Both the position numbers and the translations under genes were made by a program. 64,000 nucleotides of DNA, taken from Blepharisma stoltei (lineage: Eukaryota; Ciliophora; Heterotrichea; Heterotrichida; Blepharismidae). Positions within the stretch are counted from its first letter, which is position 1. Each line of letters opens with the position of its first letter. Location of the stretch: contig CAJZBQ010000050.1 in NCBI GenBank assembly GCA_914767885.1, positions 124,001 to 188,000 of the forward strand, written 5' to 3'. The notes under the pieces were generated by a model, which was given only the letters and a program-made list of their open reading frames with translations, had not been told where the DNA came from and made no database searches. Positions 19,661 through 28,930 of the stretch are shown here, piece after piece.

Positions 19661-21002
19661 TTAATTTATATTTATTCTCACTAAAACTTAAACGTCATTA
19701 AAAATTGTATGCTTTAGAATTTATGGAAACTTCGACATATTATTTTTATTGTATGATAGGCGTTAATCTCAAAATATAATAAATATTTTTCGAGAGTTGA
19801 AATTTTGATAATTATGGAAAAATATTTATAATTAAAATATCAGAATAAAAAATGAAGCTGTTGAGATTATGGATTATTTAAAAAGATAAAAAAAATTAAT
19901 ATAAAATAAAAATTATTTCGATGATCCTTCAATTATTAAAAACGGTAATTGTTTTTAATTTTTTTGAAATAGTTATATTGTGTTGAATTGCGGTAAAATA
20001 TTGGAAAGGATAATTTATAAATAATAATCTTTATTGGTATTTTGCTCGGTTATAAAATAAGTGTTTTATAATTTAAAATTCATAGAAAAAAGGAAATTAA
20101 AAATTTTTCACCATTTCTTCAAAAGATGATTATTAAGAAAATAATTATTTTTCTTCTGAAGTGCAGAGAATTTTACTACCTAAATTACGAAATCTAATAA
20201 ATTATCTTGCATGCTAAATAACTTTAATAAACTGTTAATAATTTATTTTTTAAAGATTATTTATCATTAGTAGATAGATCGACTTTTCTTACATATTGAA
20301 AATTGTCATTAAGAGCATCTAGCATTGGAAATTATTTAAATAAATTTTTATATTCAGAATTTATTATGATTTATTTTATAATATATTGGTAAAATATCAT
20401 TTTGCTTATCTATGGTAAATTAATTTTAAAATATCATAAAAAAATGACTTATCATTACGCATAATATTGAGCATATGGTATTTTAAAAATCATTTCACTT
20501 ATGAAAGCGAAAAGAAATTCATGCAATGAATTGTATTAATTTAACTGAATCATATAATGCATTTTTCAACTCTGCTTTATCAATCTTTGCTCTTTTTGAT
20601 GATTAAATTCCTATGATTATAGGTTTATAATAGTCAATCATTCAAATAATATATATAATATTTACATGGTGGCAATGATTATAAAAAGTCTAGCTGCAAT
20701 TATTATTTAAATTATTTATGATAGTGCTGCAGTTTAATGAATGCTAATGTTCTAGTCACATATATCTTTGTTAGGAGTGTAAATAAAAATAGATCGTTTA
20801 ATAGAATCTATATTAAAAATGGAAACATTTACTTCAATATAGGTTTCAAAATTGAGATAAATAATTAAAATAAATGAATTCATTTACTCCAACTAAGCAT
20901 ATAAATTTAATCTTTGCTTGCTTACTCATATATTAAGCCTTATTTCTTTTTTTATATAAATGGCTATTTTATTGATTTATTGCAAGAATATACTTAAAAT
21001 GA
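19661..21002. other. Gene-free AT-rich interval
   Basis: I see no protein-like frame, even with TGA read as Trp, and no RNA gene, only AT-rich sequence with short runs. A weak inverted repeat such as TGCTGCAGTTT near 20725 is not convincing. Confidence 0.6.
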
Positions 21003-21770
21003 TATATAGGCTTTTCCCTAGAATAGCGCGATAAGGCGCTGGACTGGAGGAATTTCATTATATGAAGGACAGTGGTTCTATCTTTATTGGATAGGAACTA
21101 GTGGGGCTGAGTTGTGGAACTTTTAATTTTCCATTTTTTTTGGCTCATCAAATGGTTCTGACGAACTATTTGACCAGCACGTGAAATAAAAAAATGATTA
21201 ATCAACATAATTTTTTTAAAATCTTTGGTCATTAGGATTATCAGAATTTTTAATAGACACGCAAAATTCTATTTAGATAAAGACAAAGCCAGCCTAGTGT
21301 GCACTATTTTTGCCCAAAAATTAAATGCATGATGGTTTGACCCGCTTTAGACAGTAAGAACCTGATGAGAAGAACTTTCTTCTACTAGCGTATCATGGTG
21401 GGCGGAGCTTGCGTATGACTGAATTTTGGGCTTGAGCTCGGATTCCCACATACGTAATTTTTAGGCTGTTTTTCAAGGCCCTTAACCAATAGGCAATAAT
21501 GGGATTAAAATTCAGATTATCCATATGATCAGAAAATTAAAAAATTATTGCGATTCGTCAGATTTGCTTGTCAGAATCATTTAACGAGCCAAAAATATAA
21601 CTTTTGCAAGTAGCATTTTTTCAATTTCTAAGATTGAATTGAAGCCAATACCTCAGTCCCACTAATTGCCTCTCCAATAAAGATAGAAAGTACTGTTCTT
21701 CATATGATGAAACTCTTTCGGCCCAGCTTAGAATAGCACCTTATTGCGCAATTCTAGGGAAAACCTATAT
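21003..21770. mobile_element. Long-TIR MITE (about 130-bp arms), intergenic
   Basis: The left arm starts TATATAGGCTTTTCCCTAGAA; the right arm is its inverted copy ending TTCTAGGGAAAACCTATAT. Similarity continues for about 130 bp (GGACAGTGGTTCTATCTTTATTGG versus the complement of CCAATAAAGATAGAAAGTACTG). The centre has no ORF. TA repeats border it. It may be eliminated as an IES, but with no gene around it there is no frame test. Confidence 0.75.
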
Positions 21771-21903
21771 GTTTTATTGGCTTTTAATTAATAATTATCC
21801 CTATATGCTTTAAAATAGAGCATCTATAAATATCAAATGAAATTCACATAAAATCTATAGCAAGATTAGAGCAAAGAGCACTAAAAACTTCCAAGGCGTT
21901 TCC

Positions 21904-22422
21904 GTGTCTAATAAAATGCCACATATCCAAGACTACACCTACATGAATGAGGTTTCCTTAATCAATACGGACATTTACAAAGACATTAATAAAAAATCCA
22001 AAGAGCTAATGATAGAAACAGTCAGCAAGTCAAAAGACCATATTATTAGCATCATCAAAGACCTTAAATTAATGATTTCTAAAGAAGCCACTTCAAGCTC
22101 AACTCCCCCAAAAAAATTCACTTTTCTATATAAAAATCTGCAGATGTCTATAATTTCTTTAAAGTCTGCCTTACAAAATCTAGATAAAATTCTCAAAGAA
22201 ATTCTTATAACAAACCAAGTCTGCATCTCAAAAATGCTGGACTCGATTGAATTAGGCTTGATAGGATCTTCAGAACGGCTAGAAGAAATAATCAGTAACA
22301 TTAAACCTTTGCAGCTTGATATTAAAAATGTCGATGGGGTGTTAAATATCAAAATAAAACATTTAAAGAGATATACTAATGCCAATAGTTTATTTACATA
22401 CAAATTAAACCATTTAAAATAA
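21904..22422 (+). CDS. Hypothetical helical protein
   Basis: A 172-residue frame, Ile/Lys/Leu/Ser-rich and predicted all-helical (SIISLKSALQNLDKILKEILI, SSERLEEIISNIKPLQLDIKNV). Heptad-like spacing suggests a coiled coil. I recognise no domain. A long antisense frame exists over the same bases, but this strand has the more protein-like composition and an ATG soon after a non-coding stretch. Confidence 0.5.
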   Translation: MSNKMPHIQDYTYMNEVSLINTDIYKDINKKSKELMIETVSKSKDHIISIIKDLKLMISKEATSSSTPPKKFTFLYKNLQMSIISLKSALQNLDKILKEILITNQVCISKMLDSIELGLIGSSERLEEIISNIKPLQLDIKNVDGVLNIKIKHLKRYTNANSLFTYKLNHLK

Positions 22423-22513
22423 ACATGCACTAATTCTAACCTATTTACGACATAAAGACGATAATTTATGAATTTTATTGTAAATAAGTATATCAAGAAA
22501 GCGTTATGAAACT

Positions 22514-22873
22514 ATGCTGCTAAAAGACCGAACTGAAGAAACATTATCATCTTATAAAACAATTGGTAAAAGAATGTATAAGCTGAAAAAATACGACACA
22601 TCAATTGAGTATCTTTTAAAGTTTATCGAATACCAAAATACGGAAAAATATAGTAAAGATACATTTGAGGTGCTATCTTTATTAGGAAAATCATATTATA
22701 TGTCTGGAGAATATGCAAAAGCCCAAGAATATTTCAAAATTGCAGAAAAAACAATTGAAGATATATGCTCTTTGCAGTCGTCAAGAAGAAAAAAAATTGA
22801 AGAAATGATGGCAAGGGTATCTAAAAAACTTGAGCTTATAAATGAGCAAGAATTATCAAATTTTTTTAATTAA
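22514..22873 (+). CDS. Small TPR-like protein
   Basis: A 119-residue frame with two TPR-like helix pairs: YKTIGKRMYKLKKYDTSIEYLLKFIEY and VLSLLGKSYYMSGEYAKAQEYFKIAEKTIE. The second has the Y/G/A-A-Y-F pattern of the TPR consensus. It probably acts as a small adaptor. It follows the previous frame by 90 bp in the same direction and converges on the receptor gene. Confidence 0.6.
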   Translation: MLLKDRTEETLSSYKTIGKRMYKLKKYDTSIEYLLKFIEYQNTEKYSKDTFEVLSLLGKSYYMSGEYAKAQEYFKIAEKTIEDICSLQSSRRKKIEEMMARVSKKLELINEQELSNFFN

Positions 22874-22936
22874 GCTCAATAAGGCCATTCATCATTGAAT
22901 TACCTTATAAGTATTTAATTAAACTTAAATATATCA

Positions 22937-25900
22937 TTAATTTTTCAAAAAAATCTTAAAGGGACACACATAAGCTGCCAGTTTCTTAAACGAGCTTTCA
23001 AGGTCTTCATAAACAGTATCCATCAATATCCCTCTTTTCGTCATTTTTACTAGCTCATTCAACAAATTCCTCCCAAACGAATGACTATTTACCGAAAGGA
23101 CCACAAGATTCGCTGGCGTGCTCCTTATAATTTTTTCTAATTTTTCAAGCTTTATATTACTCCCTTTTTCTTCTCCATCTGTAATCACAATAACCCATTG
23201 ATGATTTTGTGTATCATTTTCCAAATAAGAATCCTCAAAATAAAAATTACAGGCAATAATTTGTTTATAAGCCTCCGCAATCCCATCTAATAAAACCCTT
23301 TTTTCTTTTCTTAATTTATATTCTGGGAATTTTATGTCTTTTGAAAGCCGCTTGGTAAGATTGAATAAAATTCTACAAGAGTCATCAAAATTAATTATAG
23401 AAAGACGGTCTTTAGGATCTACAATGTCTTTTATAAAAGTTTTAAGGTTTGCGTGCATATAGGAGCTTCCTAATTTTGTGTCCATGGCGATTACGATATC
23501 TTGTTGCCTCTCTTCTACTGTGGTTAAGGCTGCATTTAGTTCGTCGACTGGTAATCTTTGGCTTTCGAAAATAGAAATTAGTCTTTTAATGGACTGTTTT
23601 CTGATTGCTGGGTCGAAATATTGATAGTCTTCTATACAAGATAAAAATAGATCAGCTGCAAACATAGTTTTTGACTGATTTTGTAGGTGGACTCCAAGAT
23701 AGTACTTTTGCCTCTGCATCAAAATGTCTTGTAAGGAGTCAACTGGCCTTTTTTCTAATAATGATTGGGCTTCATCAAGTGCTGCTTCAGGGTTTCTAAA
23801 ATCAGCTAAAAGCCCTTCTGCGTAATCTATTAACTCCCCCTCCTCCGCGAGTGAACAAAACCATTAGAAAAATCCTTATTTTTTGCCCAAAAAATCCACC
23901 CTCCGTGAGTGAACAAAAATTTTTTTAATAGAAAATTTTTTATGGAAAAAAAATTTTTATATATAAATGATAATTAGTATAATGAAATCTAGAGCTAATT
24001 CTGTTTAATTTTAAACATAATTTTATAAAATTAAATTAATATTTGCTTTCAAAATTTTGCGAATTAGATTTTTTTTAAATTTCGAAAAAAAAATTTTTTA
24101 GAAAGTTTATATATAAATTTTTTTTTAAAAAAAAAAATTAACCCCCCTCGGTGAGTGAACAAAAAATTTTTTTGTTCACTCACGGAGGGGGGGGAGTAAG
24201 CAAAACACAATTTCTGGAGAATTTGGCTCTTTTCTATAAAACTCCAAAGCTTCTTCAAACAGATTTATAGCTTCTTCTGTTTTAACTCTAGCAAGCATCA
24301 TTGCTCTCGCTGTTTGGGATTTTCGCTTTGCTAATAATTTTTCAGAAAATCCTTCAATTTGTTGGGCAAGCTGATAAGAATTATAATAGCTTGTGGCCGC
24401 TTCTAAATACTGATGGTTTCTCAAATGAATATTTCCAAGCTCCAGATAGCACATTTCCATAGCTTTTTTATTGCCAAAAGTGGAATACAATGATAGTGCT
24501 TGAGAGTAATTCATGATCGCGTGGGTTTCTTGTTTAAAATTATCAGTATCTTTAAGCTTGAGAACGAGTCTTAGCCTATCAAAAACTTCATATAAGGTTT
24601 CCATTTCTGGGGGGCCTGGAGTATATTGTTCTTTTATGTCTAAGCCTAAATCATGATTTACAAGCCTTTCTAAGATTTCTAATAATTTGTCAATTGGAGC
24701 TACAATAGATGAAGCTATGTTTTGGGTCATATACCAGCATAATAATGCAATAAGGACTAAAACCCCTGCAAAAATCCCAGTTTCTATGTATGTTTAGTTT
24801 ATATGAAAATATTGATTAGCTGTTACATTATTTACTTGTAAAAATTATTTATTATAAATAGATATACATCATATTTTGGCAGTCATCTTTTAGACCGTCA
24901 ATTTTTTCATAAACTTGACTTTCTGGTGTGACTATTCCTATAGAAAGATAATGAGTCATAATTGACTGAGAAAATGTCATCCTCAAGTTTATAGGGGAAA
25001 CTGCAATTATCATTTTTTCGCCATTTTTATAGTAATTTCCTAACTCCCCCCTCCGAGAGCGAGAGAAAACTTTGTTCGTTCTGAAGGGGCTTAAAAAATT
25101 AACATATAGTAAATTTTTTTGAAATTAAAAAATCCCAATTCGAAATAATTTTAAAATAAAAATTAATTAAATGCAAGCTGTTTAAAATTAACAGAATTAG
25201 TTAGAGATTTCATTATAATAATTTCACTTATATATCAAATTTTTTTAGCTCACAGAGGAGGTTTTAGGTCAAAAAAAAGGAACTTTTCCAATGGTTTTGT
25301 TGGCTAACTGAGCGGGGGAGTAAAGAGCTTTCATTTTTGCTGAATTTTGGTAAAATTTCATTTGTAAAATAATCGACTTCATCTTGATCAGGATTTGAGC
25401 CAAATTCAAGCTGCTGGATTGAAGGTATTGTAGGATTATTTCTATTTAAGTTAGGGTGTAAAACAACTTTTCCTGTTGTGTCTAATGAATAGCAGTACGA
25501 TGACGTATTTTTCAGCGAATTTATTATATGGGTTTCTATCGTGTCAAGATAATAATCAATGCATACAGCAGCTTGCATTGCGCTGCTAATCCAAATTCCT
25601 CTGCATGCAGTTTGGCCTAAATTATTTGTATTGGTAAATAAATACGGCTCAGTTAAAATTGCAGCTGTTTTATTGGTCGCATTTTTTGTATCTTGATACC
25701 ATGGTCTACACCTTGGGTCAAACTGAGGTGGCCTATGAAGATTATAAACGCATTTTCCTGAATAGTCTCTGTATACAATAAATCCGCTATATTGTGATGG
25801 ATTTGAATAAAATAGCCCATCAGATGACCATCCTATATAGTCTTGTGCAAAATATCAAGGTCTGATCTTCCCAATTGATGCTATGGGCCTTAAAAAACTG

Positions 25901-26451
25901 TCAAAAATAGCGGAAGACTTCAAGTTCAAGAGAGATTGGGTAGAAAGTTGTTGTGGAAAAATCTGATATGGATTTAAATTTTATTTATTTTTTAAAAAAA
26001 AATAGCAATTATTTTTATATTTTTGGTAATTTATTGGATTTAAATATCATACAGCAGCTTCATAGCTTTTATTTGTAGATGAGTCATAGCCAGGCGGAAA
26101 TGACTGTTTTAAGTCAAATAATTGCCCATTTACATAATTATTGGAATCATCAAAATAAGGCTTTGTTTTTAGCTGCTTTTGGTTGTATTTATCAATTAAG
26201 GCTCCTGCAATGATCATCAGGTTAGCAGAGTATTGAATAACTGAATATGAGCCAGCTAATGCCATGTACTCGCTCATATTTAGCAAAGCAACTCCTTGAC
26301 TATAGGTCATATCATCTATATAATTGTCTAATCATTTGGGGTATTCAACATATAAAGGAACAGCAGCTATGACTCCAGTAATAATTATTCCAGTCATTAA
26401 AGGCAAAAGAATGCCGCATAAAATTTTTCGCCTGAGCCCTCGTTTACCCAT
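22937..26451 (-). CDS. Membrane receptor-like protein: Cache, HAMP, TPR and vWA domains
   Basis: 908 residues after removal of four IESs; the length is then an exact multiple of three. A TM helix near residues 10-32 (ILCGILLPLMTGIIITGVIAA) is followed by an extracellular Cache-like region with the typical FDPRCRPWYQ and a second half (GKVVLHPNLNR, MIIAVSPINL). A second TM helix follows (ETGIFAGVLVLIALLCW), then a HAMP-like segment (SIVAPIDKLLEILERLVNHDLG) and TPR-type repeats (EMCYLELGNIHLRNHQYLEAATSYY). The C terminus is a von Willebrand A domain (DIVIAMDTKLGSSYM, RLSIINFDD, WVIVITDGEEKGS). This is a sensor architecture of ciliates, probably binding a small ligand outside. TGA is read as Trp at several sites. 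Confidence 0.82.
23831..24199. mobile_element. MITE-type IES (TSD TAA) in the receptor gene
   Basis: TAA at 23831-23833 and 24197-24199, ends CTCCC and GGGAG, opposite in orientation to the copy at 1653. Removing 366 bp joins PEIVFCL to IDYAEGLLADF in the TPR region. Confidence 0.92.
24789..24866. other. Short TA-flanked IES in the receptor gene
   Basis: A 76-bp AT-only segment between TA dinucleotides at 24789-24790 and 24865-24866. Removal joins DDCQNMMY to IETGIFAGVLVL, just before the second TM helix. The junction was chosen because it is the one that keeps the frame. Confidence 0.68.
25041..25323. mobile_element. Diverged MITE-type IES (TSD TAA) in the receptor gene
   Basis: TAA at 25041-25043 and 25321-25323. 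The ends are CTCCCCCCTCCGAGAG and GAGCGGGGGAG, more decayed and shorter than the other copies. Removing 280 bp joins KNESSL to GNYYKNGEKMIIAVS in frame. Confidence 0.88.
25969..26044. other. 66-bp IES with 10-bp direct repeats (TTTAAATCCA)
   Basis: TGGATTTAAA on + at 25969-25978 and 26035-26044. The insert is almost pure A/T with stops in frame. Removal joins AAVWYLNP to YQIFPQQLS in the extracellular domain. Confidence 0.82.
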
Positions 26452-26562
26452 TTTATTTTTGTAAAAATTCTAAGTTATTATACAAATTATTCAATTTTGA
26501 GATTATGTATAAGTTATAAAATTGGATGCTGTATTAAATGAAAATAATTATGTAAGTATCAC

Positions 26563-26634
26563 TCCGCATTTGTCTAGCTGGTTAGGATATCAGGCCTTCA
26601 CCCTGAAGACCCGGGTTCGAGTCCCGGATGCGGA
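26563..26634 (+). tRNA. tRNA-Glu (TTC)
   Basis: A 72-nt cloverleaf. The acceptor stem TCCGCAT pairs with ATGCGGA. The anticodon stem TCAGG/CCTGA holds the loop CCTTCAC with anticodon TTC. The T arm contains GGGTTCGAGTCCC, a perfect B box. A T run shortly after the 3' end serves as the Pol III terminator. No intron. Confidence 0.95.
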
Positions 26635-26798
26635 ATCCTTTTTATTAAAAATTATTAATATGTTTTATGTTAAATTTAAGATGATTCCTAATAAATATAT
26701 TTTACTCTAGTTGCCTTTCCACATATCAGTTAATTTTTTCTAATTTTAAATTTAAATTCCATTTAGCTTTATTTAATACAAAATTACATGTACAAAAA

Positions 26799-28919
26799 TT
26801 ATGGACTTGTTCCATCATTTCCTTGTGTTTTAAATGAAGTTAGCGAAATATCCATGATATTTTGATTCTTTTTCGAAAACGGTGATGGGTCCCTTTTTCT
26901 AATCGAAGGTACAACTTGTTGCTTTTTGTGTCCTACCACAAAAGATTTGTTTATATAGTTACGTGAATTCTCATTTATTCTTTCCATCTCCCCAATTATT
27001 TTTCGATTTTTATAAATTCGGCTCTCTTCTTTTCAACTTAAATTTTTTGTTTTTTTTGTTTTTAAAGGCGGAAGCGAAAAACTTGCTTTATTTCCTGAGA
27101 CAGTGAGCTCAAGTTGATTTTCTTTAGCGCTTTCTTTTGATGGTTTTATTTGTGAATCCATGCTTTCCTGAAATGCAATTCTTTTAGTTACTGCTCTTGT
27201 TGACACCACTAATAAAGACGGCTGGTTAAACCTGGCTGGATCTACCTAACTCTATTGGCAGTCTGGCTCTATCTGGCAGTCTGGCTCTACCTGGTAGTCC
27301 GGCTTCACCTGGAAGCCTGGCTCGACCTGGGCATTCGGCTCTACCTGGCAGTTTGGAATCAGCTCTAATGACTCTTTCTTATATCTGGCTCACTTGGCAG
27401 TCTGGGAGTCAGGCTCTACTGGCTCTGCCTGGAAGTCTGGGAGTCGGGCTCTCTAGCTCTACCTGGCATTCTGGCTCCACTGGCTCTACCTGTCAGTCAG
27501 GCTTTATCAAAATAATTTCCTAACTCCCCCCTCCGTGAGTGAACAAAAAAATTTTGTTCACTCACGGAGGGGGTTAATTTTATTTTTTTTAACAAATTTT
27601 GTTTTTTCGAAATTTAAAAAAATCCTAATTTGCCAAAATTTGAAAGCAAAATATTAATTTAATTTATAAAATTTATGTTTTAAAATGCAATTTGTTTAAA
27701 ATTAAACAGAATTAGCTCTAGATTTCATTATATTAATTATCATTTATATATAAATTTTTTCCATAAAATTTTTTCTATTAAAACAATTTTTGTTCACTCA
27801 CGGAGGGTGGGTTTTTGGGCAAAAAACAGCGATTTTTCTAATGGTTTTGTTCACTCACGGAGGGGGGGAGTAAGTTTTTAAGCTATGATATATAGATAAA
27901 AATGCAAAGCCTGTGATAGAAAAATTTGCAGAGAATGATACTTTAAAAAAATCTATATAAGTCTGCAACTTATTTAGTAATTTAGTGAGGAATAAACTGC
28001 TTATAAATTGTGAAAAAGCAAAATAAATCTTATAATTATCATATAGTAAAAAAAAAATTACTATTATTCCATCAAAAAGCTATAGAATTGCACTCAATTA
28101 TTTCATCATCAAAACATTTTAAAATGTTTAAAATGATACACCTTGTTAAATACTTTTTAAATTATAAGAAAATAAAGATGCAATGGCTTAGAAAGAAACT
28201 ATATCATATAAAAGAAGAGGATTATTTCGCATTTTGAACGAAAATTTGATAGTAGATATAAATTTATTAAAGCAATATAAATATTCATAAACTCTCTAAA
28301 TAACTCTGATTCTATTAATTAAAAGGCTCAATTAATTTTAATCTGAGCTTTATAATAAAATTAAAAATAAGAATTTTAATTGATTTATTTATTAATGACA
28401 AACTGAGCAATGAATCAGATAATCCGTATAATTTCTCAATTAATATTTTTTGCATTTATATTGTTTTTTCCACATTTATTCAGTTTTTTGAACGTCAATA
28501 TATTTTTCTAAATTTAAAAAAGCAGAGCTATACAGAGCCAGTTAGATTCAGGCAGAGCCGAACTGCCAGATAGAGCTGGACTGCCAGGTATAGCCGCAGA
28601 CCGGGTATACCTCCTAGGTTTGACCAGACGGCTGCATTTTTGGCTCAGGTTTTATAGGCTCAGATTGTATTGGCTCATACCTGCTTATCCTTTCAAAAAC
28701 TTTATCTGACAAAGGGCTATAAATTTTATAATTCCTGCAAAACTTTGATGCTTTTAGATTGATTTTAGATAGAGGCTGAGGTGTAAACACAAATTTTTGG
28801 TCTGGCTCATCAACATTCACAAGTAAGTCTTCATTATTTACTTTTACTGAGGTTGCTAATAAGCTTTCTATACGTTGTGAAGCATATCTTCAAAATTCAG
28901 CTTGAGAGAGTTCTTCCAT
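26799..28919 (-). CDS. Hypothetical protein interrupted by a 1.4-kb IES
   Basis: 236 residues after removing one 1,410-bp period between GACGGCTG repeats (27217-27224, 28627-28634); the length is then divisible by three. The N terminus MEELSQAEFWRYASQRIESLL has its Trp encoded by TGA. It continues with VDEPDQKFVFTPQPLSKINLKASKFCRNY, a Pro/Ser-rich middle and a basic C terminus (HKKQQVVPSIRKRDPSPFSKKNQN). I recognise no domain; it looks largely disordered. Its start is only 12 bp from the stop of the RING gene upstream on the same strand. Confidence 0.6.
27230..27510. repeat. Degenerate minisatellite inside an IES
   Basis: Variants of an approximately 18-base unit CTGGCAGTCTGGCTCTAC recur about 14 times with substitutions and small indels. 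Inverted single units occur at the far end of the same IES (about 28515-28610), so the array may be expanded subterminal sequence. Confidence 0.75.
27521..27873. mobile_element. MITE (TNA family, TSD TAA) nested in an IES
   Basis: TAA at 27521-27523 and 27871-27873, ends CTCCC and GGGAG, with the four GTTCACTCACGGAGG motifs. It is inserted in the 1.4-kb IES, and therefore is younger than it. Confidence 0.9.
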
Positions 28920-28930
28920 ATTAAGCTTAA

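Larger units (their letters stand above)
27217..28634. mobile_element. 1.4-kb IES with an 8-bp repeat lacking TA; contains a minisatellite and a MITE
   Basis: The direct repeat GACGGCTG flanks inverted ends GTTAAACCTGGC / AGGTTTGACCA. Passengers are a degenerate tandem repeat (27230-27510) and a TNA MITE (27521-27873). Near the right end related units recur inverted (GCAGAGCCGAACTGCCAG). Removal joins EPKMQPS to LLVVSTRA. The remaining interior is AT-rich without a credible ORF. Confidence 0.78.

Noticed and set aside
21975-22496. 173-residue antisense ORF
   Set aside because: Antisense to the hypothetical gene at 21904-22422; Phe/Ile/Leu-rich from AT bias.
26522-26710. 62-residue ORF
   Set aside because: Covers the tRNA-Glu gene; an artefact.
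27230-27510. CRISPR-like array of short repeats
   Set aside because: Units are contiguous and degenerate without unique spacers; a minisatellite in a eukaryotic genome.
28010-28237. 75-residue Lys/His-rich ORF
   Set aside because: Falls inside the 1.4-kb IES at 27217-28634; AT-driven composition, no domain.
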